Shown here piece by piece: positions 21,402-31,550 of a DNA stretch of 64,000 bases. The DNA is from Candolleomyces eurysporus (lineage: Eukaryota > Basidiomycota > Agaricomycetes > Agaricales > Psathyrellaceae): contig JANBPK010001190.1 of NCBI GenBank assembly GCA_027579435.1, positions 62,001 to 126,000 on the forward strand, in the 5' to 3' direction. The number at the start of each line of letters is the position of its first letter. The first letter of the stretch is position 1. A model generated the notes under the pieces. The model was given only the letters and a program-made list of their open reading frames with translations. It ran no database searches and was not told the origin of the DNA. The position numbers were made by a program, and so were the translations under genes.

Positions 21402-24242
21402 TGTGCGATGGAGCGTAGCATTGTAGCTATCTTGTGGGCGGTGGGCCGTCTGTACCGCATGTTCCAAGGATAGCTTCAAGGACGCAACAACCATCCTTGT
21501 CGTAGACCAACCTTACTTTTACCCTACATTTTTATTAGCCAATGTTAAGGCTCTTTTCATCTGGTGAATCCTCTTATTATTAATGCTATTCCTTAATGCT
21601 ATTCCCTTCTCCTATATTTTGCACCACATCCAGACACACTTATTGGAAGAAGAACGCACTTAAGCAGGGGTCGAAGGGAAGTCGCATGACGGCGATCAAT
21701 TCAAAAGCTCCAATGACATAGAGTTAAGTCGCGGACCCCAAGGGCTTTGGTGTTTGAACCTATGCAAAGCTCACTTCAAGCCAGGCTAATGCTGGTGTGT
21801 GTGGTATGGTTCGGAGACGTCAACATATGTAGGAGCTGAGGCACTATCTTGAGAAGCAAACCCCCTCTCGAAAAAGATTGCCCTGGTCTTGTGTCATGGC
21901 GGGGAGTGGTTCGAACAGTGGATCGAACCGTTTCCAGGACAGAGACACATTTTGGGGCTACTAACATCGATAAGCAGGTTGAATCCGCACGTTTTACTTG
22001 CGAGGATGTAATTCGCAGTAATGGAGCACGGAGGCCACATTGAGAATGTATTCAAGTATTATGGGTGACAGACAAACTTGGAATCTTGAACTCGTCCTGT
22101 GCACAGGATTTCCTGGTCTCGCGAGCTACAAAGAGCCTTTCCCTATATTTCTCTGTTCCTGGGTCCGAACCTAGTTAGCTTGGACGTCGATATCTCCCCA
22201 GAGGTACCCATCCAAGTTATATCTGCTCATGCAATTACGACACGAATAGCCAGGACTTCGAAGAAACTCACAATCAGGCATACAGGCACGACAGGAACAC
22301 TATTTATCGCGGGTACCTATCATCATTCTCCTGGCCGAATCTTGAGACGTTATGTCTGTCATTGATTGTGTTATGCTTACTGAAATTCCTTCAACGGAAC
22401 CACAGATAGGCGTCGTGGATCCGGCGTAACCTTGTTTGGGCGAGCTCGTTCGTTCATAATTGACCTCTTATGACAAGAGGGGTTCACGAGAAATATATAC
22501 AGGTCCCTTTACCTTTTCTTCCCCACCTCAGTCAAGTTCTCCTTCAGCTGGAGGCTCAAACGTGCCCAAAAAGGGGGTGATCTTCCTTCGTATCAGTTAT
22601 TTTTTTTGAATAGACCTAGGTTCTCGGCAGGACGCAGCACCCCTTCGACTGTCGTGTCGATTTCAAACAGGAAGATGGTGGAAAACTCTGTATTTGCATG
22701 GATAATACTTCCCTTGGCGATTCCGGAAACATCGCCTGTAAGACTTTGGATTTCTGCAAAGGCTCCTGCCTTCCTCTTTCGAGGATCCCGTTTTCTCAGA
22801 TGGCGAAATGTTGCCTTGGGAAGTAGGAGTGGCTTTCGGCCATTCTGAGGCTCGCGTCTTTGGGCGGATAAATTTGCGTAGTCGGAGCATTCATAGTAGG
22901 TTGCCTTTTGCCTTGGACTTGCGTGCTTGCTCATGAATATGAATGGATAGGTCGACCTTACCTCCGCGCCGGTCGACTGACTCTTGTAACTTGTTCGAGT
23001 GAAAGATTCCCTGAGCAGCTGAGCTAGCCACTTCGATACATCCTGCGAAAGAGTGGGTTTTAGCTCAGAGCATGAAATGTTCACATGTTTTGCCTCTTCT
23101 CTTTCTTCAAACGAGGAGGAGCTCCGTTTGGAGTTGCTGGGCTATCTCAGGCGGCTACTATCCGTTTCTCCGGAGTTTCTACGCAAGTTCGGGAGCTCGA
23201 TATTCAGACGGCGTAGGTACGTAACATGTCTAACGCCTGCTTCCGGGCCAGGCCAACACTGGACAATTCTTGCAGATGGAAAGGCCAAAGTGACTTAAAG
23301 AGCACCATCCGCATTCCAAGAACCAGTGCGATCTTTCAAGACTGCAACCAGAGTCGGAAACTGATACGAACAACCATGGATTTAGCGCCGCCACAGTTGG
23401 TTGCCACGAGAAGCTACTAGATAGCACTCCAGTACAGTTTGACGATCATTCAAATATCAGATAGTTATGAACGACCCAGCAATGGTGATCGGGGTGTTCT
23501 GACCGCAGTGCCAAGTCGGGTACCTACCTGACGTGCAGGGTGAATTGACATTGACATAGTGGCAGGTCTGAGGTGATGTGCTTCGGATGTCTAAATAAAG
23601 CTGCAAAGAGCTATTTCTGGGCAATCTGGACGCGACTCTCAGCAAATGGCATATAACACTCCATTCGAATTTGGGGGTCTGTGGGCGGACACGTTTGTTG
23701 GGGATGGAGGGTGGATAACTTTAGAATCGACAGTGAGGCCTGGTAAGGTTAGGGTTGCGTCAGTGACTGGGGCGGTGTTGTCCTGGAGCTTTCTTCCCGA
23801 CGATCTGGTCCTGGTGGTTCCACGGAAGGCACTTCTCTATGCAATCAGCCCACGTTCCGCCTGTTTTCTGCGTCTCCCGTGGGTTGGACCGCTGCTATTA
23901 TCAGCACGGTATTATCAAGGCTTCATTTTTGCATGGACGGCCAAAGTTCGCATTCTTTACTTGCCAATCTGGGAATGACTATCAGAAGCAAGTACGAACG
24001 TGTGTGGGTCCAAGCCAATCAGCGCGCACCACTACAGTCGTGTGCCAACCATCTAGGTTGCACGTTTCTTGGCACACGAGCGTTCCACTAGCCCACTGCG
24101 AAGGTCAATTCTTCTCATACGTATCTCTGATGGCCGCACCGTCTCTACGCTGGGGTTCAATAAGGAGACGCCTCCGGGCCCAAGGATCATGAAAAGCGCC
24201 TCTCCTCCCCTCTGAAAGGTCCACCCCACCATCGCCTCCAAC
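21402..24242. other. Long gene-poor stretch
   Basis: No gene I can support over 2.8 kb except one uncertain open frame on the minus strand listed separately. A TATA-like sequence near 22492 is not followed by a recognisable exon. No repeats of the 26-33 kb family noticed here. Confidence 0.45.
22593..23084 (-). CDS. Uncertain open reading frame, 163 aa
   Basis: A continuous minus-strand frame containing FSTIFLFEIDTTVEGVLRP and a Lys/Arg-rich middle (RHLRKRDPRKRKAGAF). No family is recognisable, no signal peptide or membrane span is present, and I could not extend it by splicing. It may be a real gene, an exon of one, or chance. Confidence 0.2.
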   Translation of the reverse strand: MNISCSELKPTLSQDVSKWLAQLLRESFTRTSYKSQSTGAEVRSTYPFIFMSKHASPRQKATYYECSDYANLSAQRREPQNGRKPLLLPKATFRHLRKRDPRKRKAGAFAEIQSLTGDVSGIAKGSIIHANTEFSTIFLFEIDTTVEGVLRPAENLGLFKKNN

Positions 24243-25626
24243 ATGCTAGAGTCGACCGCCGAAGTCTACTCGGCCAGCTGCAACCCCCCGCGGAGGGCTA
24301 AACGCTCTCTGTCTAATGCACCGGTGCCTACTTCCCCGCAGCAGGGCAAACCGGTCTCTATTCTGCCCAAGAAAACGGCCAGTGCTAGCTCAGCATCGGC
24401 TTCAGAGAATGGGGGGATGACACAGCCAGTGCCAGCAAAACGTGGCAGAAAACCTGGACCTTTATCTCGCTCCGCAAGAGAGGCCCAGCGGCGTTTGAAC
24501 CACTCCATCATCGAGAAAGCCCGTAGAACCAAGATCAATGACGCCCTCGCCACCTTGAAAGAGCTCGTCCCCATCGATTACGGGCAGCAGAAATCGCCTC
24601 AAGTTGAACCCATCGATTCGGATGGCGAGGATGACGGTGATGAATACCAACCGTCGTCAGGCAAACCTGCCAACAAGCCTGGCAAAAGGCAAGATAAGGA
24701 GAAGGAATTCAAGTTGGAGATCCTCGTTCGGACGGTGGCCTACATGAAGGATTTGATTCGACGTGTCGCTGACTTGGAGGCTCAGCTACCCCCCACCAGC
24801 CTTCCCCATGGACGCCCGACCGGATCCTCCGCCATCGTCGAGGAAACGACGACTCAGCAGCGTCGAGGACTTTGAGGCACCTCCGATACCGATCCGACCC
24901 CGCAGGGACAGTGACATCCGTACTCAGGAGGTCCCCATGTCTCGTCCGAGCAGCGAGCGCGGAACTTCCTCCGGTCGACCTTCCCCACTATTCCATCCCG
25001 TTTTGGAAGGCCCCTTGCCCTCCATATCGTCTTGGCTCCCCGAGTCGGTTATTGATCCAAGGCTCCTACCCCCAAAACAAGCTCGTTCGCCTACCGATGC
25101 GGCGCCTCTGTACCTTCCTACCCCACCATCATCGACTCATTTCGATCCCGTGCGCTCATCCTACCAACCTCCGAGCCTCAACCTTGCTGGTTTGGGTTCT
25201 TCCTCCTCATCCTCATCCTCATCATCGTCGTCCAGTTCGTCTTCTTCGGGGCTAGCCAGGACTCCGGAAGACGAATCGGCAGCCAGTATGTTGATCAATC
25301 TGTCCACTTCGCCCACCTTCCGCGCAGTTCAGCATTCCTCCCCATCTTCGTCCCTGCTCTTCAGCTCCACCAGTCCCAAGTTCGAAGTAGGGGATAGGGC
25401 GAGCGGTGGTGGGAGCGCGGCTTTAAGGGACCCATCGAGGATAACGTTGAACCCTGGTTCCTCTTCCGCCGCTTCGTCGTCGTCATCGTCGAATCGTCGG
25501 CTGAGCATGAGCACGAGCACGAACACGAGCTTGATGGCACCTCCCGTTCAGCAGAGTCGTCCCGTTCAAGCTCAAACTCCGGCTTCGTTGCTTGGCCTTA
25601 CCCACCTTTTAAAACCCCAGGCTTAA
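24243..25626 (+). CDS. bHLH transcription factor with long loop, one frameshift
   Basis: The basic region and helix 1 are at about residues 76-109 (SAREAQRRLNHSIIEKARR, TKINDALATLKELVP). An unusually long acidic loop of about 45 residues (SDGEDDGDEY plus a KPANKPGKRQDK segment) precedes helix 2 at about 154-180 (FKLEILVRTVAYMKDLI). His and Glu in the basic region suggest E-box binding, by family knowledge. Right after helix 2 the frame shifts at the C6 run near 24790. With one C fewer, the frame continues into a Ser/Pro-rich tail (RKRRLSSVEDFE, a run of about 17 serines at 25197-25249) ending at 25626, about 460 aa in all. A poly-C overcall is more likely than a true break. As printed, the first frame stops at 24875. 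Target genes are unknown. Confidence 0.8.
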
Positions 25627-25989
25627 AGCTTAAAGGACTGAGTCGAACAGTTTCTTTCATTTGTTCCGTCGTTTCGTTCCGTCGTGGGGCAGTGTAACTC
25701 GATCAATCCATTCAATTGTAGATTATTCCGTATTTTATCTTCAGTATTTGGACGTTTACACCAGTTTGGAGCTTCGTGTAAACCCCGTGTTCATTCACTC
25801 CATTCTGGAATGCTGGTTAGAAAGCATGTAGAGATAAGCACACTATGGCATCATCTTGCGGGGCGCCACTCCACTCATTGCGGACGCTGAGCATCTTCTT
25901 AGTCCAGGCAATACGGTCCATTCCATCGGCGCTCGAGGCGGTGGTGTGTTATCCTCGTGGAACAGCAACGTATATTGCAAATGCTCGCA
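25627..25989. other. Convergent intergenic gap
   Basis: About 360 bp between the 3' ends of the bHLH gene and the Asterix homolog. Nothing recognisable. Confidence 0.55.
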
Positions 25990-26483
25990 TCATTGTATCG
26001 GTACCCGTGTAATAACGAAAACTGGAATGTAAGAAGCGATTAGGGCAGCTATGCATATGCTGTATGGTTGACCATCAACAAGTCCATGAAGAACGGGAAT
26101 GGGATGAAAGAAAGATTTGAATCAACATTTAGCACAGCGTCAATGCGAGGTCGACGGAATAGGAGAGTAAAAATAACGCACCCAACATTAGACCACCCAG
26201 CCATAGACTCCTTTTGTCGCAGAGGGTGTTGGTTGACCAGGGTGTTGATACCGACGAGTGTAGCGGGCCATGCGAGGAATCGGTTTCGGGTGACCATGAT
26301 TAGTCCGGCCAGGAACATGCCAGAAGTCGCAAGTCCGTCTACAGAACCCCGATAAATGAATAATTGTATCTGGAAGTGTAAGGTGTTTGGGAACGTACCA
26401 GTGCTTTCGAGGTACCATGCTTTGGGAAGAGAATATGCGACTTCAAGAGAAGCGTCTCTTGGATCGTCTTTGCTGCTTGACAT
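25990..26483 (-). CDS. Asterix (WDR83OS) family protein, PAT complex subunit
   Basis: Three exons (26483-26399, 26338-26182, 26059-25990) splice to 103 aa. Recognisable parts are DPRDASLEVAYSLPKAWYLE at the N terminus, then DGLATSGMFLAGLIMV, RFLAWPATLVGINTLVNQHP and a final hydrophobic helix IAALIASYIPVFVI. The last helix appears only with the acceptor at 26060-26062. In animals Asterix pairs with CCDC47 in the PAT complex, an ER chaperone for multi-pass membrane proteins. The same ER role is inferred here. Three membrane spans and the length fit the family. Confidence 0.85.
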
Positions 26484-27222
26484 CGTGGACTAAGAGCGTG
26501 GTCAACAATGAACGAGCTCCGCGCTGGCAACCGGCGTGAGACAGTTGTATGTCACGTGATCAGGTCTAGAATCTAGCGCTGAGGCCTGAGGACTCAGGGC
26601 AAGCGCCCATGACTATAACGACAAGTAGCGCAGTTCTGCCGCCAAGCCCGCTACTCTGCTGCTCCTTTTGAAAATGTTTCACAGTCAAGACTCAAAAGCT
26701 ACACATTTACAATCACAGTTCAATCAACAGAATACACATCATCCTGCAAATCATCTGCTAATCCATTGCTTGTAAACCAGCTTACCTTGTGCATCAGAGG
26801 GATTCGTAAAATTGCATGACTCGGCATTTCTCAATATCTCAGTGTTTCTGAGAAGCTTTCATGGGCCCTGAGTTCTCTTTGTGTCACATAATGGAGTATG
26901 GACTGACAAAAAAGGTGATAGTTGCTTGCTTGAACAATGATGATGACTTGGTTCACATTACAATCTGGATGTTGCACCACCGACACCATGTGATCAGGGT
27001 CACCAATATCTATATTGCACAATATTAGCAATGGGTCACTCATGTCAATTCCTTCTGAGCTTACCATCACCTCCTGTTCTCAGAAGTCTGGGCATGATTG
27101 CAGTGTGAGTAGCCACTGTGTTACCCTTCTCTCTATAGGTTAATAAATAGTAGCATTCCTACCTGTGCCTCTGCACCAGGGGAGACAACTGGGATTGCTC
27201 AGTAAAAACAAATATGTTAGGC

Positions 27223-27280
27223 AACCTGTGGGAAGCGGCCGATGCTGCGCACGGCAGGTGCCGAGGCATTTTGGCGGGCA
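27223..27280 (+). repeat. Dispersed repeat family, left end
   Basis: Contains GGAAGCGGCCGATGCTGC and GCCGAGGCATTTTGGC, nearly the same as the left end at 11005-11060. No matching right end follows within 3 kb. Confidence 0.6.
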
Positions 27281-27397
27281 GAGTGAGAGCCTCTTCTCCC
27301 TCGTTCCTTTTGCTTGTGGGCGCCTATTGCTTTGGGCCTGGGGCCAACGTGCCGTCATAATGTACAACATCAATTACTCTCATCTATTTAAATGACA

Positions 27398-27450
27398 TAG
27401 TGGAAGCGGGCCGATGCTACGCACGGCAGTTTGTCCGAGGCATTTTTGAC
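27398..27450 (+). repeat. Dispersed repeat family, second left end
   Basis: Contains GGAAGCGGGCCGATGCTACG and TCCGAGGCATTTTT, 175 bp after the previous copy and in the same orientation. Confidence 0.55.
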
Positions 27451-27459
27451 CCGTTAGCT

Positions 27460-27891
27460 TTACATTTCTACTACTCGCTCCGCGTCAGATCTATTCCTAC
27501 ACACGGTCTTCGATTTCCAGTCCAAGGTCAACGCGACTGAGAGATTCAAAGCGGAGGACACAACTTCTTGAGCACGATCAACGGCTGCCAGATGTGACGA
27601 AATGTGGCGTTCCCTCACACAGCTTCGCTTGAAGGAGACGTATCGCCTTTTGGTCGACTGCCAAGCAACGTACTCATTGAGCATACGGCAGCATACATCA
27701 GGCAGTAAACGGGCATCCTGCTCATACTGCATCATGTGCATAGGACAATCGCAGAAGCTGAAGTACTTGACGGAAGGAGGACAGGGCCACAACTGCATGC
27801 CTGAAGACGGGACCAAAGTCAGGACCGAACAATTNAAAAAAAAAATAGACTGAAATGAACTGTCGTATACGATGACAGGAGTAGAAGACAT
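27460..27891 (-). CDS. Uncertain open reading frame next to repeat
   Basis: A 143-codon minus-strand frame with an N at 27835 before an A run. It includes KYFSFCDCPMHMMQ and a charged helical stretch (STKRRYVSFKRSCVRER). No family recognised. It could be a decayed gene or part of a repeat. Confidence 0.2.
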   Translation of the reverse strand: MSSTPVIVYDSSFQSIFFXNCSVLTLVPSSGMQLWPCPPSVKYFSFCDCPMHMMQYEQDARLLPDVCCRMLNEYVAWQSTKRRYVSFKRSCVRERHISSHLAAVDRAQEVVSSALNLSVALTLDWKSKTVCRNRSDAERVVEM

Positions 27892-29077
27892 TTAAGGGGG
27901 CAAGGTATGGCATGATTTATTGTCAAAAATTATTCAGTGCTAAGACACCGGTTCCAGTCTCCAGGTTCAGTCCATTAGTTTGATGCATGATCAATAATGG
28001 TGAGAAGGGGGTCGTACCGGCGGGTGATTGGGCGTGATTGTTGCCATCAGCGATGTTGGGGCATGCCGCACATCGCTCGGCACCGTCAATCTAGGGCTCG
28101 GCGTCATCAGATCAGTCGTGCTCACCGTCCCGCCTCTGATCCCGCCCATTTCCCGCCACTTGCTATAGCTCACTCACATTCAGGCAGAATCTCATAAAAA
28201 TTGGAGGGCGCGTACTCGTCCTCAGCTTAATTGAAAAGGTGTAGTTACTGTCTCAAAGTGGACCTGAATACTGGTGTAATACAGTCAATAGAGCCTCTTA
28301 TCCTCCCTCACTTCCAGGTTGATTCTCTTGGCTCAGCACAGTCAGATAATTGTATTGAGAGGTTTATGATAATATAAAAATATGTGATAATAAAATAGTG
28401 GCTTTTGTAACACGACTACCTGCGCCCTGCTGCCAGGATGCCTAAGTCCTGTAAATCAAAGAAAATACCATAATATACTCAAGGGGAAGCCCAGCCACCT
28501 TAGATCAGTTGCCTACAAGTCACCAAATTGACTATTGAAGAGCTTACAAGTAGGTACTCATTTTATCTCCCCTACACCACGCTCTCCTTGCCAATTTAGA
28601 AGTAAGCTGTGACCGTGTTTCCATCAAACCTGGACTGGAGAGTGAGTTCCCATCAAAAACCTGGACCCCAGACCCGAAAGTTGAGAAAACGAGTGAAACC
28701 GAGAATTTTTGTCGAAAAATAGTCTTATAGCAAGGAATACCAAGTACCAAGAGGATCTAGAAAGGAAGAAGCCAATGGAAACAAGCGAAGACCAGACGGC
28801 ATGGGCGGAGCCGTATGTAAAGGCTTGGCACAAAGAGGCTCAATGGACAAAGCACCCGAGTCAAAAATGCCTCGGAATATATCAGATATCTTGATGCCGT
28901 CTCTGCATAGCGATCCACTGATGGCGAGACTAGTGGAAACTACGACGCGATTCTGCTTCTGCACGAACAGGCCAGGCCGTATGTCGGTAAAATGGGTCTG
29001 CTTCCATGAAGAGTGACCGACCTCTTCCCTGACCCTACGAGAGGATTTGAATCCAGTGTATGGATAGCGTTCTTCCT

Positions 29078-29705
29078 CTAGAACGCGAGTGGTAGCAACC
29101 TGCGGCGTGTGAGATCGCTATTGAGAGTGAAACTTGCGAGACGACTTACCTTATCCCGTGGATGGTGGAACACGTTGCTTTCATTGGTTGGCTCCAGAGA
29201 CGAGCATCGAGTTCCTGGGTGGTGATGCCTTCCTCTGCCACTAAGACGTCCATAGAGCAACAATGGATGATGTACCCTAGCAAATAGGGATGTCAAGATG
29301 AGCAAGGATGATACCAATTATTAACAATTATTAACTCACGGATGGAATCGTGATACTGATCGTTGTCTTCCATCATTGAGTATGGGTACCCATTCTTCAT
29401 CAAGACCGCCATTCGTTCCAAAATGGCAGCTTTGACCCTAAGGGATGCATGTTAGCAAATTTGAAAGTAGTTGAAAGGAGTGGCAAACCATGTCAAATCC
29501 CGATTTTCCGGATTGAACAAGCCATGTATTGCAGACCAAATTTCAATTAGCACGATGCTGAACTCAGCGATGACCATTTCAATAGCTTTTCTAGTGATTG
29601 CTTTGTCTGCGTGAGGGGTTAATCAATATGAAAGTAGTGAATTATCGTTGTCTCACCAGTGACATCTGGATGAGTGGCCTGTGTAATAGGTCCGTACAGC
29701 AGCAT
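29078..29705 (-). CDS. Small five-exon gene of unknown function in repeat block
   Basis: Five exons splice in phase: 29705-29657, 29606-29489, 29437-29340, 29276-29150, 29099-29078, giving 137 aa. All four introns (50, 51, 63 and 50 bp) have GT...AG ends and each junction restores a continuous frame, which is strong evidence of a gene or a recently active one. The product is mostly helical, with stretches such as AIEMVIAEFSIVLIEIW, VKAAILERMAVLMKNGYP, SIRYIIHCCSMDVLVAEEG and ITTQELDARLWSQP. No known domain recognised. There is no signal peptide. The start is the first ATG in the frame, and a longer 5' end cannot be excluded. It lies inside the repeat block, with GAGGCATTTT-type motifs on both sides in opposite orientation. 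Confidence 0.55.
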
Positions 29706-29801
29706 GGTATGCTATTGCCTTAACGACGATGTAGGCACAAGGCACGGAGGTTATTATACTCCTTGAGACGGTGTTGGTGTTTATGAGGGGCGGACAGTGA
29801 A

Positions 29802-30085
29802 AGGTTCCGAGGCATTTTGGCTCGGGTACTTTATCCTCTGGGTGGATGTGCACCATTCCTGAGACGTGCCGGTCGCATCAGCGGCGGCCGGCTTAATCCG
29901 AATATTCGGTCTCACGCTTACTTGTTGCATTGCAGCTCGTCCTGCCGTCGTCGCGCTTTCCCTCTGTACCTATGTACCTGTTTTCCGCTCGNTTTTTTTT
30001 CTTAAAGTTTCTCTAGGATCGTATGATTTTCGAGTCAAAATGCCTCGGAGAAATTGCCGCGCACAGCGACGGCCCACTTACCGAT
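29802..30085. repeat. Inverted pair of repeat-family ends
   Basis: CCGAGGCATTTTGGCTCG at 29807-29824 faces CGAGTCAAAATGCCTCGG at 30031-30048. The right-hand copy continues with a GCGCACAGCGACGGCCC stretch that resembles, in reverse, the left end seen at 11005 and 27223. The interval is about 280 bp, holds an N at 29992, and has no coding content. Confidence 0.5.
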
Positions 30086-30102
30086 GTTGGTAAAAGAGGG
30101 GG

Positions 30103-30677
30103 TATCGGCAGATACGGCACACACTGTGGTTTTTGATGTGTTTGTTCAAAGAGCACATTTTAAGCAAACCAAATGCAAGGGTTGACTTTGTCTACAATCT
30201 GCAATACAAATGTTCAAGCTAGGCAAATTCAAATTTGCATTGCATGTGTCTGGCCTCCTTCTGCCACCACTAAAACTTTGCTCAATATGTGTCCAATGTA
30301 GGCACATTAAACACAAACTGTAAACAAATGCATTCCTTGCACCTGATTTGCTTAAAATGTGCTCATTGAACAAACACATAAAAAACCGCAGTGACAAGCG
30401 AAGTATGGACAACGGCATGAGGGAAGGGATGAAACCAAAGGCCCGGAAGAAAGGGGAGTGAAGGAAATGGAGAGTGGAAGAATGGAAATGGAGCAGAGAT
30501 AGGAAAGGCAGACGTTGATAGTGGAAACAGCTATCGGCAGATGCGGCATAAGCGAAGTATGGACAACAGCATGAGGGAAGGCAAGGGCAGGAAGAAAGGG
30601 GAGCGAAGGAAACAGAGAGAGTGGAAGAATGAAAATGGAGCGGAGATAGGAAAGGCGGACGTTGATAAGGGAAACAG
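30103..30677 (+). repeat. Tandem duplication, about 150-bp units, one interrupted by a MITE
   Basis: Unit 1 (30103-30530) and unit 2 (30532-30677) both run from TATCGGCAGAT to GGAAACAG and share GCGAAGTATGGACAAC, CATGAGGGAAGG and AGATAGGAAAGGC. Unit 1 is 428 bp because of the 272-bp insert at 30122-30393 plus its target duplication. Without these it is 153 bp against 146 bp. Confidence 0.7.
30122..30393. mobile_element. 272-bp MITE with CACTG ends, about 60-bp TIRs and 3-bp target duplication
   Basis: The left end (CACTGTGGTTTTTGATGTG, from 30122) and the reverse complement of the right end (CACTGCGGTTTTTTATGTG, ending 30393) pair over about 60 bp at roughly 88 percent identity. ACA at 30119-30121 is repeated at 30394-30396. 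The neighbouring tandem unit has the unfilled site (CGGC-ATA-AGCG at 30544-30554), so the boundaries are directly confirmed. No coding capacity. CACTG ends and a 3-bp duplication are features of the CACTA (EnSpm) superfamily, so a CACTA-type MITE is the best reading. PIF/Harbinger is less likely. Confidence 0.75.
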
Positions 30678-30728
30678 CCAATGGACGGAAAGAAGCCGGT
30701 GGCATGATGGATTTTGTTCTTGGCCCCC

Positions 30729-30771
30729 AACTGGCCCCCTTAAGTACCCTTGGCAAAATGCCTCAGCAACA
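30729..30771 (+). repeat. Dispersed repeat family, right end
   Basis: GGCCCCCTTAAGTACCC then TTGGCAAAATGCCTCAG, nearly the same as the right ends at 11198-11252 and 31482-31550. Its left partner may be the 30031-30085 motif or may be lost. Confidence 0.55.
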
Positions 30772-30998
30772 AGAGCTTAAGAGACAGCGGATTAGAAGGC
30801 CCTCAATGGACAATACATAAGTCCATATGTTGGCAGCCAGCCTTGGCCAAGAAGGGTAACAAGCAAAGGTAGTGCTGAGTACTTTATTATTTTCTTTCTA
30901 TTTCCATCTACTTGTCTACATACAGCTACTATACTATATTTGATGCTCACATTGATTCTCCTTTTCTTGTCACACTGGACTCATTATTGCATATGTGG

Positions 30999-31550
30999 AC
31001 CTGTGGCGAGTGGCCAATGCTGCGCACAGCAAAGGCCAAGGCATTTTGCATGGTTCTTGCCATCCCCTTGTCTGCTCCTCTACCTCACTTTACACTCATG
31101 TCATTACTACCTCCATCTAACCTAAACACTTGGGCTCAGTGGGCCGTCGCTTCACGTGGCAGGTTCCGAGGCCTCTCTCACTTTGACTGGGAAAGGGAGA
31201 CAGTTCACACCGTCACATTGTATGAAACAAAAAAAAAAGCTTGGCACAATTTGGCCCTGGGGTACAAGTACCCAAGGCTTATAGAGGCCTCGGAATCTCC
31301 CAGCTAGAGCTGAAGACAGCCAAAGGTCCATGCATGCAGTGCCTGGTATTGGTACAACAACAGAGAGGAAAGCGGCAGTTCAAAGTGACTGGCAATGGGT
31401 GATACTGAAATAATATGCCATGGTAACATGGCAGAGCTCCATCAAGCTGATGGAGGGACCTGCACCACCCCCTGTGCCGGTTACAAGGAGGAATGTGGTC
31501 TTGGCCTTTTTGGACCCCCTTAAGTACCCTTGGCAAAATGCCTCAGTAAC
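30999..31550 (+). repeat. Dispersed repeat family, 552-bp copy with both ends
   Basis: The left end (30999-31048: CTGTGGCGAGTGGCCAATGC, AAGGCATTTTGC) and right end (31482-31550: ACCCCCTTAAGTACCC, TTGGCAAAATGCCTCAG) match the 248-bp copy at 11005. GAGGCATTTTGCC near the left and GGCAAAATGCCTC near the right form a short inverted pair. Another partial internal motif (GGGCCGTCGCTTCACGTGG) lies near 31141. The interior is not conserved between copies and shows no gene. Confidence 0.6.

Larger units (their letters stand above)
26484..29077. other. Gene-poor, repeat-containing stretch
   Basis: AT-richer than the flanks. It contains two left-end copies of the dispersed repeat family and one uncertain open frame (27460-27891). 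Near 28862-28879 an AATGCCTCGG motif of the same family occurs on the plus strand. No recognised transposase or reverse transcriptase remnant. Confidence 0.5.

Noticed and set aside
20805..21494. Minus-strand frame of 229 codons
   Set aside because: It is antisense to the kinase domain with its HLDLKLDN motif, and has no domain of its own.
30912..31307. Plus-strand frame of 131 codons
   Set aside because: It runs through the left end and interior of a dispersed repeat copy and shows no conserved domain.
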